Source: Collimonas sp. OK607 (lineage in GTDB: Bacteria > Pseudomonadota > Gammaproteobacteria > Burkholderiales > Burkholderiaceae_D). From it: a stretch of 64,000 bases of DNA. Both the position numbers and the translations under genes were made by a program. The stretch is taken from positions 1-64,000 of the forward strand of contig NZ_FOKF01000021.1 in the NCBI RefSeq assembly GCF_900111995.1, given 5' to 3'. The number at the start of each line of letters is the position of its first letter. The stretch's first letter is position 1. Positions 17,623-31,568 of this stretch are shown piece by piece. The notes under the pieces are model-generated. The model was not told the DNA's origin. It saw only the letters and a list, made by a program, of their open reading frames with translations, and made no database searches.

Positions 17623-18303
17623 TCAGAAAGTCAGGGTCTTCACGCCGTCTGGCGTTCCCAGCAGACAAATGTCAGCGCCCTTTTCTGCAAACAAACCGAC
17701 CGTCACCACGCCGGTGATCTGGTTGATTTGCCGTTCCATTTCCACCGGATCAGTGATTCTCAGGTCGACCATATCGATAATCACGCAACCATTGTCGGTA
17801 ATCAGCGGCTTGCCATCCTTGAAACGCAAACGCGGCTCACCGCCCAGTTTGATCAGTTTGCGCGCCACCACCGCCTGCGCCATCGGGATTACTTCGACCG
17901 GCAACGGAAACTTGCCGAGCACCTTCACCAGCTTGGAACCATCGGCGATACAGATGAATTTTTCAGCTACCGAAGCAACGATCTTTTCGCGCGTCAGGGC
18001 GGCGCCGCCGCCTTTGATCATCGCGCCCTGCTCCGTGATTTCGTCGGCGCCGTCGATGTAGACCGGCATGGTCGCGACCTGGTTCAGGTCGTAGACTTCG
18101 ATGTCATGCGCCCGCAGACGCGCGGCAGTCGCTTCCGATGAAGCCACGGCGCCCTTGATCCGATGCTTGATCTTGGCTAGTTCATCAATGAAGAAATTGG
18201 CGGTAGAGCCGGTGCCGACGCCGACAATCTGGCCATCCACCACGTATTTGATTGCTTCACGGGCAACAGCTTGTTTGAGTTCGTCCTGGGTCATGGCAGT
18301 CAT
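17623..18303 (-). CDS. rpiA: Ribose-5-phosphate isomerase A
   Basis: RpiA interconverts ribose 5-phosphate and ribulose 5-phosphate in the pentose phosphate pathway. The 226-residue protein has [13 protein letters not shown], the catalytic DGADEI region and [11 protein letters not shown], all hallmarks. I chose the ATG at 18303 (MTAMTQ); the next in-frame ATG at 18294 is equally possible, while the open stretch up to 18345 is not conserved-looking. It is a single-gene unit facing the adh gene. Confidence 0.93.
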   Translation of the reverse strand: MTAMTQDELKQAVAREAIKYVVDGQIVGVGTGSTANFFIDELAKIKHRIKGAVASSEATAARLRAHDIEVYDLNQVATMPVYIDGADEITEQGAMIKGGGAALTREKIVASVAEKFICIADGSKLVKVLGKFPLPVEVIPMAQAVVARKLIKLGGEPRLRFKDGKPLITDNGCVIIDMVDLRITDPVEMERQINQITGVVTVGLFAEKGADICLLGTPDGVKTLTF

Positions 18304-18400
18304 GGCTTTATCTTGAAAAAGAGGTAAAGACGCTATTTTAACCAAACGGCGGGATGAATTTGAAAAACAAAGCCGTCACTCATGCATCTATTCACACATT

Positions 18401-20167
18401 TTAATGATTTTCGTCTGGTTGCTGTTCCATCGTTTCACGCAGTGCAATCTGCAATTTCGAATGCAATTTCACAAAACGTTGCCACAACACCAGCACCAGT
18501 GCCGCCGCGCCAACCAGTACCAGGATCAGCAGATTGGTCGGCGGCAGGATCCGGCTGCTGAGCGCGGCGATCATCAACATGATGCCGATGATAGACACCA
18601 CAGGAATTACCTCGGCGATCACGCGCCGCACCGCATGGCTATGGGAACCGGCCCATTCCGGCTTGACGCTGATCTCCGCCAGCAACATGCTTAGCGCATG
18701 CAACTTGCGATAAGTTGCGATCAGGAAAGGCAATGAAATCAGCAAGGCTCCGCCCCACACTATCGCATTCTGAATCTGCTCATCCGCCACCCACGCCGAC
18801 ATGCTGTTGCCGACTGTCTGGGCAAAATAGCCGCTGATGATAAAAATCGCCACCACCAGCGCCAGGTTCACCACCACCTGCATCAAGATGCGACGAATAA
18901 TGCGCGACAACTCGGCGCGGTCGCCTTGCGGTTGCAAGCTATCGAGCCAGGTTGAATACATGCCGAATACCGACGCCACTTTCTCCGGCATGGCCTTCGC
19001 CAGGCGGTTTGATAGTGGATCGGCCAGCTTGATCAGGTACGGTGTCAGCAAAGTGGTCACGGCAGATACCGCTACCACGGTCGGATACAGGAAATCGCTG
19101 GTGACTTTCAAGCTGACGCCCAGCGCCGCAATGATGAAAGAGAACTCACCGATCTGCGACAGGCCCATGCCGACCCGCATCGAAGTGCGGCCGTCATGGC
19201 CGGACAGGAATGTCGCCAGGCCGCAGCTGATGACCTTGCCCAGCACCACAGCCACCGTAATCACACCGATCGGCAGCCAGTATTGGGCCAGGATGGAAGG
19301 ATTGAACAACAGGCCGATAGCCACGAAAAAGATGGCGCTGAACATGTCGCGCACCGGTTCGATCAGGCGTTCGATCTGATGCAGGTGGCGCGACTCGGCC
19401 ATCACGGCGCCGATAATGAAGGCGCCCAATGCCACGCTGTATTGCATTTTCATGACTAGCAAACAGAAGCCGAAACACAGGCCGAGCACCGTCACCAGCA
19501 ACATTTCCTTGCTCTTGAACTTTGCTACGTAGTCGAGCAGGCGCGGGATGATCAGGATGCCTGCCACCAGCGAAACAATCATGAATAGCACCAGCTTGCC
19601 GATGGTGACCGCGGCATCGCCGGCGTCCACCGAACCGCTGGTCGCCACGCCGGATAACAACGCGATCATGCCGATCGCCAACACATCCTCGACAATCAGG
19701 ATGCCGAAAATCAGCTGCGCGAATTTCTCGCGCTTCATGCCCAGCTCGTTGAGCGCCTTGACGATGATGGTCGTGGACGATACCGACAGCATGGCGCCGA
19801 GGAATACCGCATCCATCTGCTTCCAGCCGAAATAAATACCGATCTCGTAGCCGATCCACAGCATCAGCGTAATTTCCGCCAGGGCCGCCACAAAAGCAGT
19901 GGCGCCAACCTTGCCGAGTTTCTTCAGGCTGAATTCCAGGCCCAGTGAAAACAGCAGGAAGATCACGCCCAGTTCCGCCAGGATCTGGATCGTGCGTTCA
20001 TCCGTGATCAGCGAAAATGGTGGCGTATGCGGTCCGATGATGACGCCTGCGACGATATAACCAAGCACCACCGGCTGCTTGAAACGGTTGAACAGCACCG
20101 TGACGACACCCGCGATCAACATGATCACGGCCAAATCCTGGATAAACATTTCTACCGCATGGTGCAT
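18401..20167 (-). CDS. Kef-type (CPA2) cation:proton antiporter without RCK domain
   Basis: A 588-residue membrane protein with about twelve hydrophobic helices of the Na+/H+ exchanger fold (GYIVAGVIIGPHTPP, FLLFSLGLEFSLKKL, GILIVEDVLAI). The CPA2 family exchanges K+ or Na+ for protons. Unlike KefB/C and YbaL, no TrkA-N/RCK nucleotide-binding domain follows; the C-terminal 200 residues hold further helices and a short charged tail. The ATG at 20167 is preferred over a TTG two codons earlier. REPIN copy C lies just upstream. Confidence 0.85.
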   Translation of the reverse strand: MHHAVEMFIQDLAVIMLIAGVVTVLFNRFKQPVVLGYIVAGVIIGPHTPPFSLITDERTIQILAELGVIFLLFSLGLEFSLKKLGKVGATAFVAALAEITLMLWIGYEIGIYFGWKQMDAVFLGAMLSVSSTTIIVKALNELGMKREKFAQLIFGILIVEDVLAIGMIALLSGVATSGSVDAGDAAVTIGKLVLFMIVSLVAGILIIPRLLDYVAKFKSKEMLLVTVLGLCFGFCLLVMKMQYSVALGAFIIGAVMAESRHLHQIERLIEPVRDMFSAIFFVAIGLLFNPSILAQYWLPIGVITVAVVLGKVISCGLATFLSGHDGRTSMRVGMGLSQIGEFSFIIAALGVSLKVTSDFLYPTVVAVSAVTTLLTPYLIKLADPLSNRLAKAMPEKVASVFGMYSTWLDSLQPQGDRAELSRIIRRILMQVVVNLALVVAIFIISGYFAQTVGNSMSAWVADEQIQNAIVWGGALLISLPFLIATYRKLHALSMLLAEISVKPEWAGSHSHAVRRVIAEVIPVVSIIGIMLMIAALSSRILPPTNLLILVLVGAAALVLVLWQRFVKLHSKLQIALRETMEQQPDENH

Positions 20168-20205
20168 TGGCAAGTTTCCGAAGTAAGCAAATGGGAGAGA
20201 TTACT

Positions 20206-20319
20206 GTAGGGTGGGCACGCCTTTGTGCCCACGCATGACCGCAACAACCGGAGTACGGGCCCCGGGGGCATGTACGTGGGACGAGTTCACGCGTGGGCAC
20301 CAAGGCGTGCCCACCCTAC
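20206..20319. repeat. REPIN-like element, copy C
   Basis: Paired REP units starting GTAGGGTGGGCACGCCTTTG at 20206 and closing with GTGCCCACCCTAC at 20319. It sits between the antiporter start and the def stop, two minus-strand genes. Confidence 0.88.
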
Positions 20320-20391
20320 GCAGCTTGTTATTTTGCAATTATATATTGTGCCGACCCATGCCAACCCGTCAGCATGCCCGCACCACGCCGC

Positions 20392-20928
20392 TTAATCGTC
20401 GTGATTGGGATCCAGCTCGGGGAACAATACTTCGGTAAAACCGAAGCGGGTGAAGTCCTTGATCCGCATCGGATACAGGATGCCATTCAAGTGATCGGTT
20501 TCATGCTGCACCACGCGCGCATGGAAATCATCGACGTCGCGGCTGATGCGCGCACCAGACTGATCGAAGCCTTCATAATGCAAGCGCGTCCAGCGTGGCA
20601 CCACGCCGCGCATGCCAGGCACTGACAGGCAACCTTCCCAGCCATCTTCAACTTCGTCCGATAACGGGGTCAACACCGGATTGATCAGCACGGTCTCCGG
20701 CACTGCCGGTGCATCCGGGTAGCGGACGTTATTCTTGAAACCGAAGATCACCACCTGCAGATTGACGCCGATCTGCGGCGCCGCCAAACCGGCGCCGTTG
20801 GCTGCATGCATCGTATCGAACATGTCAGCGATCAGCACCTCCAGTTCCGGCGTATTGAACGCGGTGACAGGTTCTGCTTGGCGCAACAGGCGGGGGTCGC
20901 CCATTTTCAGGATTTCACGAACGGTCAT
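20392..20928 (-). CDS. def: Peptide deformylase
   Basis: A 178-residue metalloenzyme that removes the N-formyl group from nascent proteins. All three family motifs are present: [17 protein letters not shown] (metal-binding Cys) and HETDHLNG (two metal-binding His and catalytic Glu). It is not next to fmt, as a primary def usually is, but in the galU-ligA-zipA group, 21 bp after galU, so it may be a second copy. Start ATG at 20928 has no strong ribosome-binding site. Confidence 0.93.
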   Translation of the reverse strand: MTVREILKMGDPRLLRQAEPVTAFNTPELEVLIADMFDTMHAANGAGLAAPQIGVNLQVVIFGFKNNVRYPDAPAVPETVLINPVLTPLSDEVEDGWEGCLSVPGMRGVVPRWTRLHYEGFDQSGARISRDVDDFHARVVQHETDHLNGILYPMRIKDFTRFGFTEVLFPELDPNHDD

Positions 20929-20949
20929 GGCGTCGGCTTTACGGTGTGA

Positions 20950-25029
<4,080 letters not shown>

Positions 25030-25071
25030 TCTGCTGATGCCTTAATAAGGAAAAAACACTTCTAAATTTGC

Positions 25072-25164
25072 GTAGGGTGGGCACCGGTGCCCACGCGTGA
25101 CCTTAGATTCACCTCGGGTACCCGTTACCGGCACCGCGTGGGCAAAAAAAACTGCCCACCCTAC
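25072..25164. repeat. REPIN-like element, copy D (variant stems)
   Basis: Left unit GTAGGGTGGGCACCGGTGCC with a near-loopless stem, right unit ending CTGCCCACCCTAC with an A8 loop. The stems differ from copies A-C but pairing is kept. It lies between zipA and smc, upstream of the zipA start. Confidence 0.82.
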
Positions 25165-25330
25165 AACTGCACGCGCAGCAAACGTATGTTATCGCGCCAA
25201 TTTTTACAATATATTGTAATAAAACCAGAAAATCAGCCTAGTGTCATCATAAAAAGTTATCAAGCTGGAATTAAAGCGAGTTAAAGCTGATTTCAAGCCG
25301 ATTTCAGCTAATCAAACTGCCGTTTTAGCC
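25165..25330. promoter_or_regulatory. AT-rich smc/zipA gap with a 16-bp palindrome
   Basis: Together with REPIN copy D this is the 301-bp gap between smc and zipA. TTACAATATATTGTAA at 25204-25219 is a perfect palindrome. It may be an operator or part of the promoter for the zipA-ligA-galU-def unit (minus strand). No terminator with a U-run was found after smc. Confidence 0.4.
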
Positions 25331-28300
25331 TTAAGCCGGCACCGGGTCGCTGGCAAAACTTCTGGCTGCTTCCATATCGACGGCCACAATCCGCGATACG
25401 CCCTGCTCTTGCATCGTCACCCCGATCAACTGCTGCGCCATTTCCATCGCAATCTTGTTATGCGAAATGAACAGGAACTGAGTATGGGCCGACATCCGCT
25501 TCACCATATTGCAGAAACGTTCGGTATTGGCATCGTCGAGCGGCGCGTCAACTTCGTCCAGCAAACAGAACGGCGCCGGATTCAGCTGGAACATCGAAAA
25601 CACCAGGGCAGTCGCGGTGAGTGCTTTTTCACCGCCTGACAGCAAGTGAATCGTGGCATTCTTCTTGCCCGGCGGTTGCGCCATGACTTGCACGCCGGAG
25701 TCGAGGATTTCGTCGCCGGTCATGATCAGTTTGGCCTGGCCGCCGCCGAACAGGATCGGGAACAGTTCGGCAAAATGCAGGTTGACCTTGTCGAAAGTGT
25801 CTTGCAACAGGTCGCGGGTTTCCTTGTCGATCTTGTGAATCGCATCCTGCAAGGTATTGATGGCCTCGGTCAGGTCGGCGTTTTGCGCATCCAGGAAATT
25901 CTTGCGTTCGGACGCTTGCGCCAGCTCATCCAGCGCCGCCAGATTGACTGCGCCCAGCGCGCCGATAGCGTTGGTCAGACGCGTCACTTCGCCTTGCAGA
26001 TAGGATGGCCGCATGTCGGCGGTCAGCTTCTCGCTCAATGCAGCCTCGTCGGCCTGCGCTTCGAGCAACTGCTGCACGTATTGTTCCTGGTTCAGACGCG
26101 CCGCCTGCTCTTTCAGTTGCAATTCCATGATGCGGTCGCGCTGCGGCTGCAGGCTGCGCTCGGCTTGCAGGCGGGTTTCTTCATGCTGGCGCAAATTCTG
26201 CGATACCTGGTCCAGTTCATGACGGGTATCGGCCAGCGCACGCTCCTGCTCGCTGCGCTTGTCCAGCAAGTCTTGCAAACCGGCTTGCGCGGCCTGATCG
26301 TCCAGGCTCTCCAGTTCGAGATGGCCCTGCTGCATATTGGCAAACAACTGTGCCGCCTGCTCCAGCGCGGTGGCGATGCTGCGCTTTAGCTCTTCGATCT
26401 TGTTGCGATGGGATTTCTCGGCAAATTCCGCTTCTTGCGCAGCGCGCTCCATCTCCCGCAGACGCTGGCGGGCATCGTTGAGCTGTTGTTCCTTGCCCAG
26501 GTAGTCGGTTTGTCCGTCTTCGTGCTTCTCTTGCAGTTCGGCCAACTCCATGTCGAGTTGCTCGAACTTGGCTTCCGATTCCATCTTGACTTGCTGCTGC
26601 TCGCTTTCCTGCGCCGCGATTTCAGCCAGATCGGAAGAAATTTGCGAACTGCGTTGATTGAAACGCTCCTGCAGCTCAGACAATTTCATGACGTCGATCT
26701 GCAAGCCATGCACCGCCTGCGTCAGGCCGGTGTGGCGCTGGCGCATCTCCTGCAGCCGCTGGGTTGCCTGCGACAGCGCCGCTTCGGCACGCACCGAACG
26801 CGAACGCGCTTCGTCAGCCAGCATCTGCTGGGCGCGCAATTGCTTGGTGATGTTTTCGATTTCCTGCTGGCGCGCCAGCATGCCGTCCTGCTCCGAATCG
26901 GAAGCATAGAAACGTACGCCGGTCTTGCTGATCACATGGCCCTGGCGCGTAACAAAGCTGGCGCCAAGCGGCAGTTTACTGCGCTCGGCGAATGCGGTCA
27001 CCGTGTCGTCGGCAGCGTAGAAATTGTGCAGCCAATCCTGCATCAGCACGCGCAAACCCGGATCGTTCAGTTGCAACAAACTCAGGAATGACTTGAGACC
27101 GGCAGGCGTTTCGGTGTTATCTACAGGCGCCACGCCATTGGGTGAGAACAAGGCCAGCTTGGCCGGTGGGGCATCATTGAAGAAGGCCTTGGCCCAATCC
27201 AGGTTCGACATTTCCAGGGCCGAAGTCCGCTCGCGCAGCACTGACTCCAGCGCCGTTTCCCAGCCGCCGTCGATATGCAGCTTTTGCCACAAGCGCGGCA
27301 ATCCTGCCAGTTCGTGTTTTTCCAGCCAGGGTTGAACCTTGCCTTCAGTCTGTACGCTTTCCTGCAATTGCTTGAGCGCTGTCAGGCGTGCTTCCAGCTG
27401 GGCGTTGTTGGCGCTTTCCGTATTGACTTGCTGCTGCGCGTTACGCCGTTCTTCTTCCAGGCGCGGCTGTTGTTCCTGCGCCTCTTCCAGTTGCATGCCG
27501 ATCTCTTCCAGGCCGGCCTGCTTCTCCTCCAGTTGCATGCGCAAATTGGTGAGATGAGCGTTGTCCGGCAGGTTCAAACCGTTCTTTTCCTGCGCCAGCC
27601 GTTCGCGCCGGCTGCTCAGGCCGTTCAGGATATTCGAGGCATTGCGCTGGTGGGTGGATTCCAGTTCGATCTGCTGCTGGATCTGCATGATCTTGCCGCG
27701 CGATTCAGTGCTCTTCAGTTGTGCTTCGCGCCAGCTTTGTTCCAACGCCGGCAACTGGTCGTTGTGCTGCTGCGACGCCACTTGCGATTGCTCGACCCGC
27801 GCCGCCAACTCTTCCAGATGCATCTCGGCCTCGACCAGGTCGTCCTGGAATTGAGTACCCTGGCGTTGCCACTGATCACGCTGCGCGGTCAATGAATTGA
27901 GTTGCGATTGCAGCCGGTTACGCGATTCGATGACAAACTTGATCTGCGCTTCCAGGCTGCCGATTTCGGAATTGGTCTGGTACAGATGGCCTTGCGCCTG
28001 GTGCATGCGGTCGCCGGCGGCATAATGCGCCTGGCGCATATGTTCCAGCTCGGTCTCGACATGGCGCAGCTTGGCGGTTTGCTCTTCCAGATCGGTTTGC
28101 GCTTTTTCAATCTCGCGGAAATATTTTTCCTGCTCGGTCTTGGCTTCGTTCTTGCGCAACAGCCACAGCAGTTTTTGCTTTTCTTCCTGGTCGCCTTGCA
28201 ACTCATGGAATTTTTGGGCGACCGCCGCCTGCGACTGCAGTTTCGCCAGATTCGCGTTAAGTTCACGCAGGATATCCTCAACCCGCACCAGGTTTTCGCG

Positions 28301-28861
28301 CGTGTCGTTCAGGCGATTCTCTGTTTCGCGGCGGCGTTCCTTGTACTTGGAAACGCCGGCGGCCTCTTCCAGGAAAACCCGCAGTTCTTCGGGACGCGCC
28401 TCGATGATGCGCGAAATCATGCCCTGGCCGATGATCGCGTAAGCACGCGGACCAAGGCCGGTGCCCATGAAAATATCCTGGATGTCGCGCCGCCGTACCG
28501 CCTGGTTGTTGATGTAGTACGTCGAAGTGCCGTCGCGCGTCAAAGTGCGCTTGACGGCGATTTCAGCATACTGGCTCCACTGTCCGGCCGCTTTGCCAAG
28601 ACCGTTGTCGAATACCAGCTCAACCGATGAGCGGCCGGCCGGCTTGCGATGTGAAGATCCGTTGAAAATGACGTCCTGCATCGATTCGCCGCGCAACTCG
28701 GAAGCCTTGGATTCACCCAAAACCCAGCGCACAGCGTCGATGATGTTGGACTTGCCGCAACCATTAGGCCCGACCACACCGACCAGCTGGCCGGGGACCT
28801 GGAAATTGGTGGGATCAACGAAAGACTTGAATCCTGATAATTTAATGGAGGTTAAACGCAC
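25331..28861 (-). CDS. smc: Chromosome segregation ATPase SMC
   Basis: A 1176-residue condensin ATPase that organises and segregates the chromosome. N-terminal Walker A is GPNGCGKSN, two long coiled coils (about 170-500 and 670-1010) flank a hinge at about 510-640, and the C-terminal head has LLSGGEKA and CLLDEVDAPLDD. The family start is normally MRLTSIKL; here the codon is GTG at 28861, with a TATAGT -10-like box at 28914-28919. The frame stays open 62 codons further to 29047 but that part is not SMC-like. Confidence 0.95.
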   Translation of the reverse strand: MRLTSIKLSGFKSFVDPTNFQVPGQLVGVVGPNGCGKSNIIDAVRWVLGESKASELRGESMQDVIFNGSSHRKPAGRSSVELVFDNGLGKAAGQWSQYAEIAVKRTLTRDGTSTYYINNQAVRRRDIQDIFMGTGLGPRAYAIIGQGMISRIIEARPEELRVFLEEAAGVSKYKERRRETENRLNDTRENLVRVEDILRELNANLAKLQSQAAVAQKFHELQGDQEEKQKLLWLLRKNEAKTEQEKYFREIEKAQTDLEEQTAKLRHVETELEHMRQAHYAAGDRMHQAQGHLYQTNSEIGSLEAQIKFVIESRNRLQSQLNSLTAQRDQWQRQGTQFQDDLVEAEMHLEELAARVEQSQVASQQHNDQLPALEQSWREAQLKSTESRGKIMQIQQQIELESTHQRNASNILNGLSSRRERLAQEKNGLNLPDNAHLTNLRMQLEEKQAGLEEIGMQLEEAQEQQPRLEEERRNAQQQVNTESANNAQLEARLTALKQLQESVQTEGKVQPWLEKHELAGLPRLWQKLHIDGGWETALESVLRERTSALEMSNLDWAKAFFNDAPPAKLALFSPNGVAPVDNTETPAGLKSFLSLLQLNDPGLRVLMQDWLHNFYAADDTVTAFAERSKLPLGASFVTRQGHVISKTGVRFYASDSEQDGMLARQQEIENITKQLRAQQMLADEARSRSVRAEAALSQATQRLQEMRQRHTGLTQAVHGLQIDVMKLSELQERFNQRSSQISSDLAEIAAQESEQQQVKMESEAKFEQLDMELAELQEKHEDGQTDYLGKEQQLNDARQRLREMERAAQEAEFAEKSHRNKIEELKRSIATALEQAAQLFANMQQGHLELESLDDQAAQAGLQDLLDKRSEQERALADTRHELDQVSQNLRQHEETRLQAERSLQPQRDRIMELQLKEQAARLNQEQYVQQLLEAQADEAALSEKLTADMRPSYLQGEVTRLTNAIGALGAVNLAALDELAQASERKNFLDAQNADLTEAINTLQDAIHKIDKETRDLLQDTFDKVNLHFAELFPILFGGGQAKLIMTGDEILDSGVQVMAQPPGKKNATIHLLSGGEKALTATALVFSMFQLNPAPFCLLDEVDAPLDDANTERFCNMVKRMSAHTQFLFISHNKIAMEMAQQLIGVTMQEQGVSRIVAVDMEAARSFASDPVPA

Positions 28862-29149
28862 GTTATCGACAATTCTTATCAAAGTCGGCGAAAAAGCGGC
28901 CGTCACACTTAACACTATAAAACGAGGAAAAACCTCGCAGGAGGTCGACATCATAACATTCCGTCCTGCCATATAGACGATCTGATGACTGCTACGAGCG
29001 GGAAAGATTGACCTCCGGTTTGGGGCCAAAGCATCAAAAAAGTTCAAGAAGACAATGGAAAGCTGAAAAAATCACATCGAATCGGCGTTTTTCGCTCTCA
29101 CTCACTCTCAAAACCGGGCAACGGCGGCGATCAAAGTCCCGCTTCTGTA

Positions 29150-29155
29150 TATAAT
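29150..29155 (+). promoter_or_regulatory. dapC promoter -10 box
   Basis: A perfect TATAAT predicts transcription from about 29162, giving a leader of about 100 nt before dapC. The gap 28862-29264 (403 bp) otherwise contains the smc promoter side, a small CGAGG/CCTCG hairpin near 28923-28937 and the strong hairpin at 29173-29205. Confidence 0.6.
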
Positions 29156-29172
29156 GCAAACAGGGCAGTCCA

Positions 29173-29214
29173 GGCTATAAGTCACGCTGTGCGTGACTTA
29201 TAGCCGCTTTTCTT
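29173..29214 (+). terminator. Perfect 15-bp hairpin with U-run in the dapC leader
   Basis: GGCTATAAGTCACGC (29173-29187) pairs perfectly with GCGTGACTTATAGCC (29191-29205) around a TGT loop, then GCTTTTCTTT follows. This is the shape of an intrinsic terminator, placed between the TATAAT box and the dapC start. It may attenuate dapC or end a short RNA of about 50 nt. Confidence 0.7.
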
Positions 29215-29264
29215 TATTTCATTTTGTTATTCATTCATCATCAACATCATCATCAATTAGCCAC

Positions 29265-30467
29265 GTGAATCCATTACTAGACCGGCTGCAGCCGTATCCG
29301 TTTGAAAAACTGCGCGTGTTATTCGCAGACGTCACGCCCAACCCGGCATACAAGCCGATCAGCCTGGGAATCGGCGAACCTAAGCATCCGACTCCGAAGT
29401 TTATCCAGCAAGCGCTGAGCGACAATCTGAACGGCCTGGCCAGCTATCCCAGCACCATCGGCGCAGAACCATTGCGGGCCGCGATCGCCGGCTGGCTGGA
29501 GCGCCGCTACGGTTTGCCGCCGCTCGATCCGGCGACTCAGATCCTGCCGGTCAACGGTTCACGCGAAGCGTTGTTTGCGCTGGCGCAGACGGTGGTCGAT
29601 CCGAGCCAGGCAGATGCATTGGTGATGTGCCCCAATCCGTTTTACCAAATTTACGAAGGCGCTGCCTACCTGTCGGGCGCCCAGCCGTATTTCGTCAACT
29701 CCGACCCAGCCCGCAACTTCGCCCCGGATTACCGCAGCGTGCCGGACGATGTCTGGCCGCGCGTCAAGCTGCTGTATCTGTGCTCGCCCGGCAACCCGAC
29801 CGGCGCCGTATTGTCGCTGGAAGACTGGAAAGAACTGTTCGCGCTGTCGGATCGTCACGGTTTCGTGATTGCGGCCGATGAATGCTATTCCGAGATTTAT
29901 TTCAAGCCGGAAGCGCCTTTGGGTGGACTGCAAGCGGCAAATATCCTGGGCCGTACCGGCTATCCACGCCTGATCGCCTTCTCCAGTTTGTCGAAGCGCT
30001 CCAATGTGCCGGGCATGCGCTCAGGTTTTGTGGCCGGCGATGCCGCCATCCTGAAAAAATTCCTGCTGTATCGTACCTATCACGGCGGCGCCATGAGCCC
30101 GCCAGTGCAAGCGGCTTCGGTCGCCGCCTGGAACGACGAAACCCACGTCGTCGAAAACCGCGCCAAATACATGGCTAAATTTCAACAAGTTACGCCAGTG
30201 CTGCAAACCGTGCTGGATGTGGCGTTGCCTGATGCCGGCTTTTACCTGTGGGCCAAGGTAGACAAATTGGCAAACATCTCCGATACGGACTTCGCCAAGC
30301 GGCTATATGCCGAATATAATGTTACGGTATTACCTGGCAGCTATCTGGCGCGCGACGCCCATGGCAGCAACCCGGGCCGGCAACGGATCCGCATGGCGCT
30401 GGTGGCTGAGGTGGAAGAATGCCTCGAAGCAGCGCAACGAATTGCCGCTTTCTGCCGCGGCCTATAG
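29265..30467 (+). CDS. dapC: Succinyldiaminopimelate transaminase
   Basis: A 400-residue PLP-dependent class I aminotransferase. DapC converts N-succinyl-2-amino-6-ketopimelate to N-succinyl-LL-diaminopimelate for lysine and peptidoglycan synthesis. The start VNPLLDRLQPYPFEKL is the family N-terminus and uses GTG at 29265. The PLP lysine lies in SSLSKRSNVPG; NPFYQIYEG, SPGNPTG and DECYSE are the other conserved motifs. dapD and dapE follow on the same strand. An intrinsic-terminator-like hairpin lies in the leader. Confidence 0.93.
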   Translation: MNPLLDRLQPYPFEKLRVLFADVTPNPAYKPISLGIGEPKHPTPKFIQQALSDNLNGLASYPSTIGAEPLRAAIAGWLERRYGLPPLDPATQILPVNGSREALFALAQTVVDPSQADALVMCPNPFYQIYEGAAYLSGAQPYFVNSDPARNFAPDYRSVPDDVWPRVKLLYLCSPGNPTGAVLSLEDWKELFALSDRHGFVIAADECYSEIYFKPEAPLGGLQAANILGRTGYPRLIAFSSLSKRSNVPGMRSGFVAGDAAILKKFLLYRTYHGGAMSPPVQAASVAAWNDETHVVENRAKYMAKFQQVTPVLQTVLDVALPDAGFYLWAKVDKLANISDTDFAKRLYAEYNVTVLPGSYLARDAHGSNPGRQRIRMALVAEVEECLEAAQRIAAFCRGL

Positions 30468-30492
30468 AGCTACGCCCTGATCTTACTTATTG

Positions 30493-30536
30493 CATCATGA
30501 CGACGTGTTGCTATCGTTGCTATCGTCGCCATGATG
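30493..30536 (+). other. Stem-loop in the dapC-dapD gap
   Basis: CATCATGACGACG (30493-30505) pairs with CGTCGCCATGATG (30524-30536) with a single mismatch, leaving an 18-base loop that contains a repeated TTGCTATCG. No U-run follows directly. dapD starts 38 bp downstream and lacks an obvious Shine-Dalgarno sequence, so the fold may affect its translation. Confidence 0.55.
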
Positions 30537-30573
30537 AAATTCACGTTTTTAAACTTTCAATCTGCGAACCATC

Positions 30574-31401
30574 ATGACTCAATCTCTGCAAGCATTTATC
30601 GACCAGGCCTGGGAACAGCGCACCGAATTCTCACCTAAGACTGCACCGGCCGATGTCCGCGAAGCGGTCGCCAAGGTTATCGCCGAACTGAACCAGGGCG
30701 CCTTGCGCGTCGCCGAAAAGATCGACGGCAACTGGGTAGTCAATCAATGGATCAAGAAGGCCGTACTGCTGTCGTTCCGCCTGGAAGACAACCTGCCTAT
30801 GCCGGCCGGCGACAACATGCAGTTCTACGACAAAGTCCCGACCAAGTTCGCCAACTACACCGCAGAAGATTTCGCCAAGGGCGGCTTCCGCGTGGTGCCG
30901 CCGGCAGTTGCGCGTCACGGCAGCTTCATCGGCAAGAACGTGGTCCTGATGCCTTCCTACGTCAACATCGGCGCGTATGTCGATGAAGGCACCATGGTCG
31001 ACACCTGGGCCACTGTCGGTTCCTGCGCACAGATCGGCAAGAACGTTCACTTGTCCGGCGGCGTCGGCATCGGCGGCGTACTTGAGCCAATGCAAGCCAA
31101 CCCGACCATCATCGAAGACAACTGCTTCATCGGCGCCCGTTCGGAAATCGTCGAAGGCGTGATCGTTGAAGAAAACTCGGTGATTTCGATGGGCGTCTAC
31201 ATCGGCCAGTCGACCAAGATTTACGACCGCGCTACCGGTGAAGTAACTTACGGCCGCATCCCTTCGGGTTCGGTGGTGGTTTCCGGCAGCTTGCCCTCGC
31301 CAGATGGCAAATACAGCTTGTATTGCGCAGTCATCGTCAAGCGTGTCGATGCCAAGACTCGTGCCAAGACCGGTATCAACGAGCTGCTGCGCGAAGCCTG
31401 A
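30574..31401 (+). CDS. dapD: 2,3,4,5-tetrahydropyridine-2,6-dicarboxylate N-succinyltransferase
   Basis: DapD succinylates tetrahydrodipicolinate in the lysine/diaminopimelate pathway. The 275-residue protein has an N-terminal helical domain and a left-handed beta-helix of hexapeptide repeats from about residue 105 to 230 ([22 protein letters not shown]). Length matches the family exactly. It acts just before DapC and DapE, encoded on either side. Confidence 0.97.
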   Translation: MTQSLQAFIDQAWEQRTEFSPKTAPADVREAVAKVIAELNQGALRVAEKIDGNWVVNQWIKKAVLLSFRLEDNLPMPAGDNMQFYDKVPTKFANYTAEDFAKGGFRVVPPAVARHGSFIGKNVVLMPSYVNIGAYVDEGTMVDTWATVGSCAQIGKNVHLSGGVGIGGVLEPMQANPTIIEDNCFIGARSEIVEGVIVEENSVISMGVYIGQSTKIYDRATGEVTYGRIPSGSVVVSGSLPSPDGKYSLYCAVIVKRVDAKTRAKTGINELLREA

Positions 31402-31422
31402 TAATTACTTTGTCTCCGACAC

Positions 31423-31513
31423 GTAGGGTGGGCAAGTCTTTTTGCCCACGCGTTACCGAGACAAGCACGGTGATGAATTTGAAATAACGCGTGGGCACCT
31501 GTGCCCACCCTGC
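31423..31513. repeat. REPIN-like element, copy E (variant stems)
   Basis: Left unit GTAGGGTGGGCAAGTCTTTT, right unit GTGGGCACCTGTGCCCACCCT ending GC instead of AC. The stem bases differ between units but each unit still pairs with itself. It lies between dapD and pilU. Confidence 0.8.
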
Positions 31514-31568
31514 GCCTGATCAGATAAACAGTTGGATTGCGAAGAAAAATAATTTAAGGAGCTTTTTG

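Noticed and set aside
28862-29047. 62-codon N-terminal extension of SMC
   Set aside because: The SMC family begins at the residue encoded by the GTG at 28861; the extension contains the -10-like box and is not protein-like.
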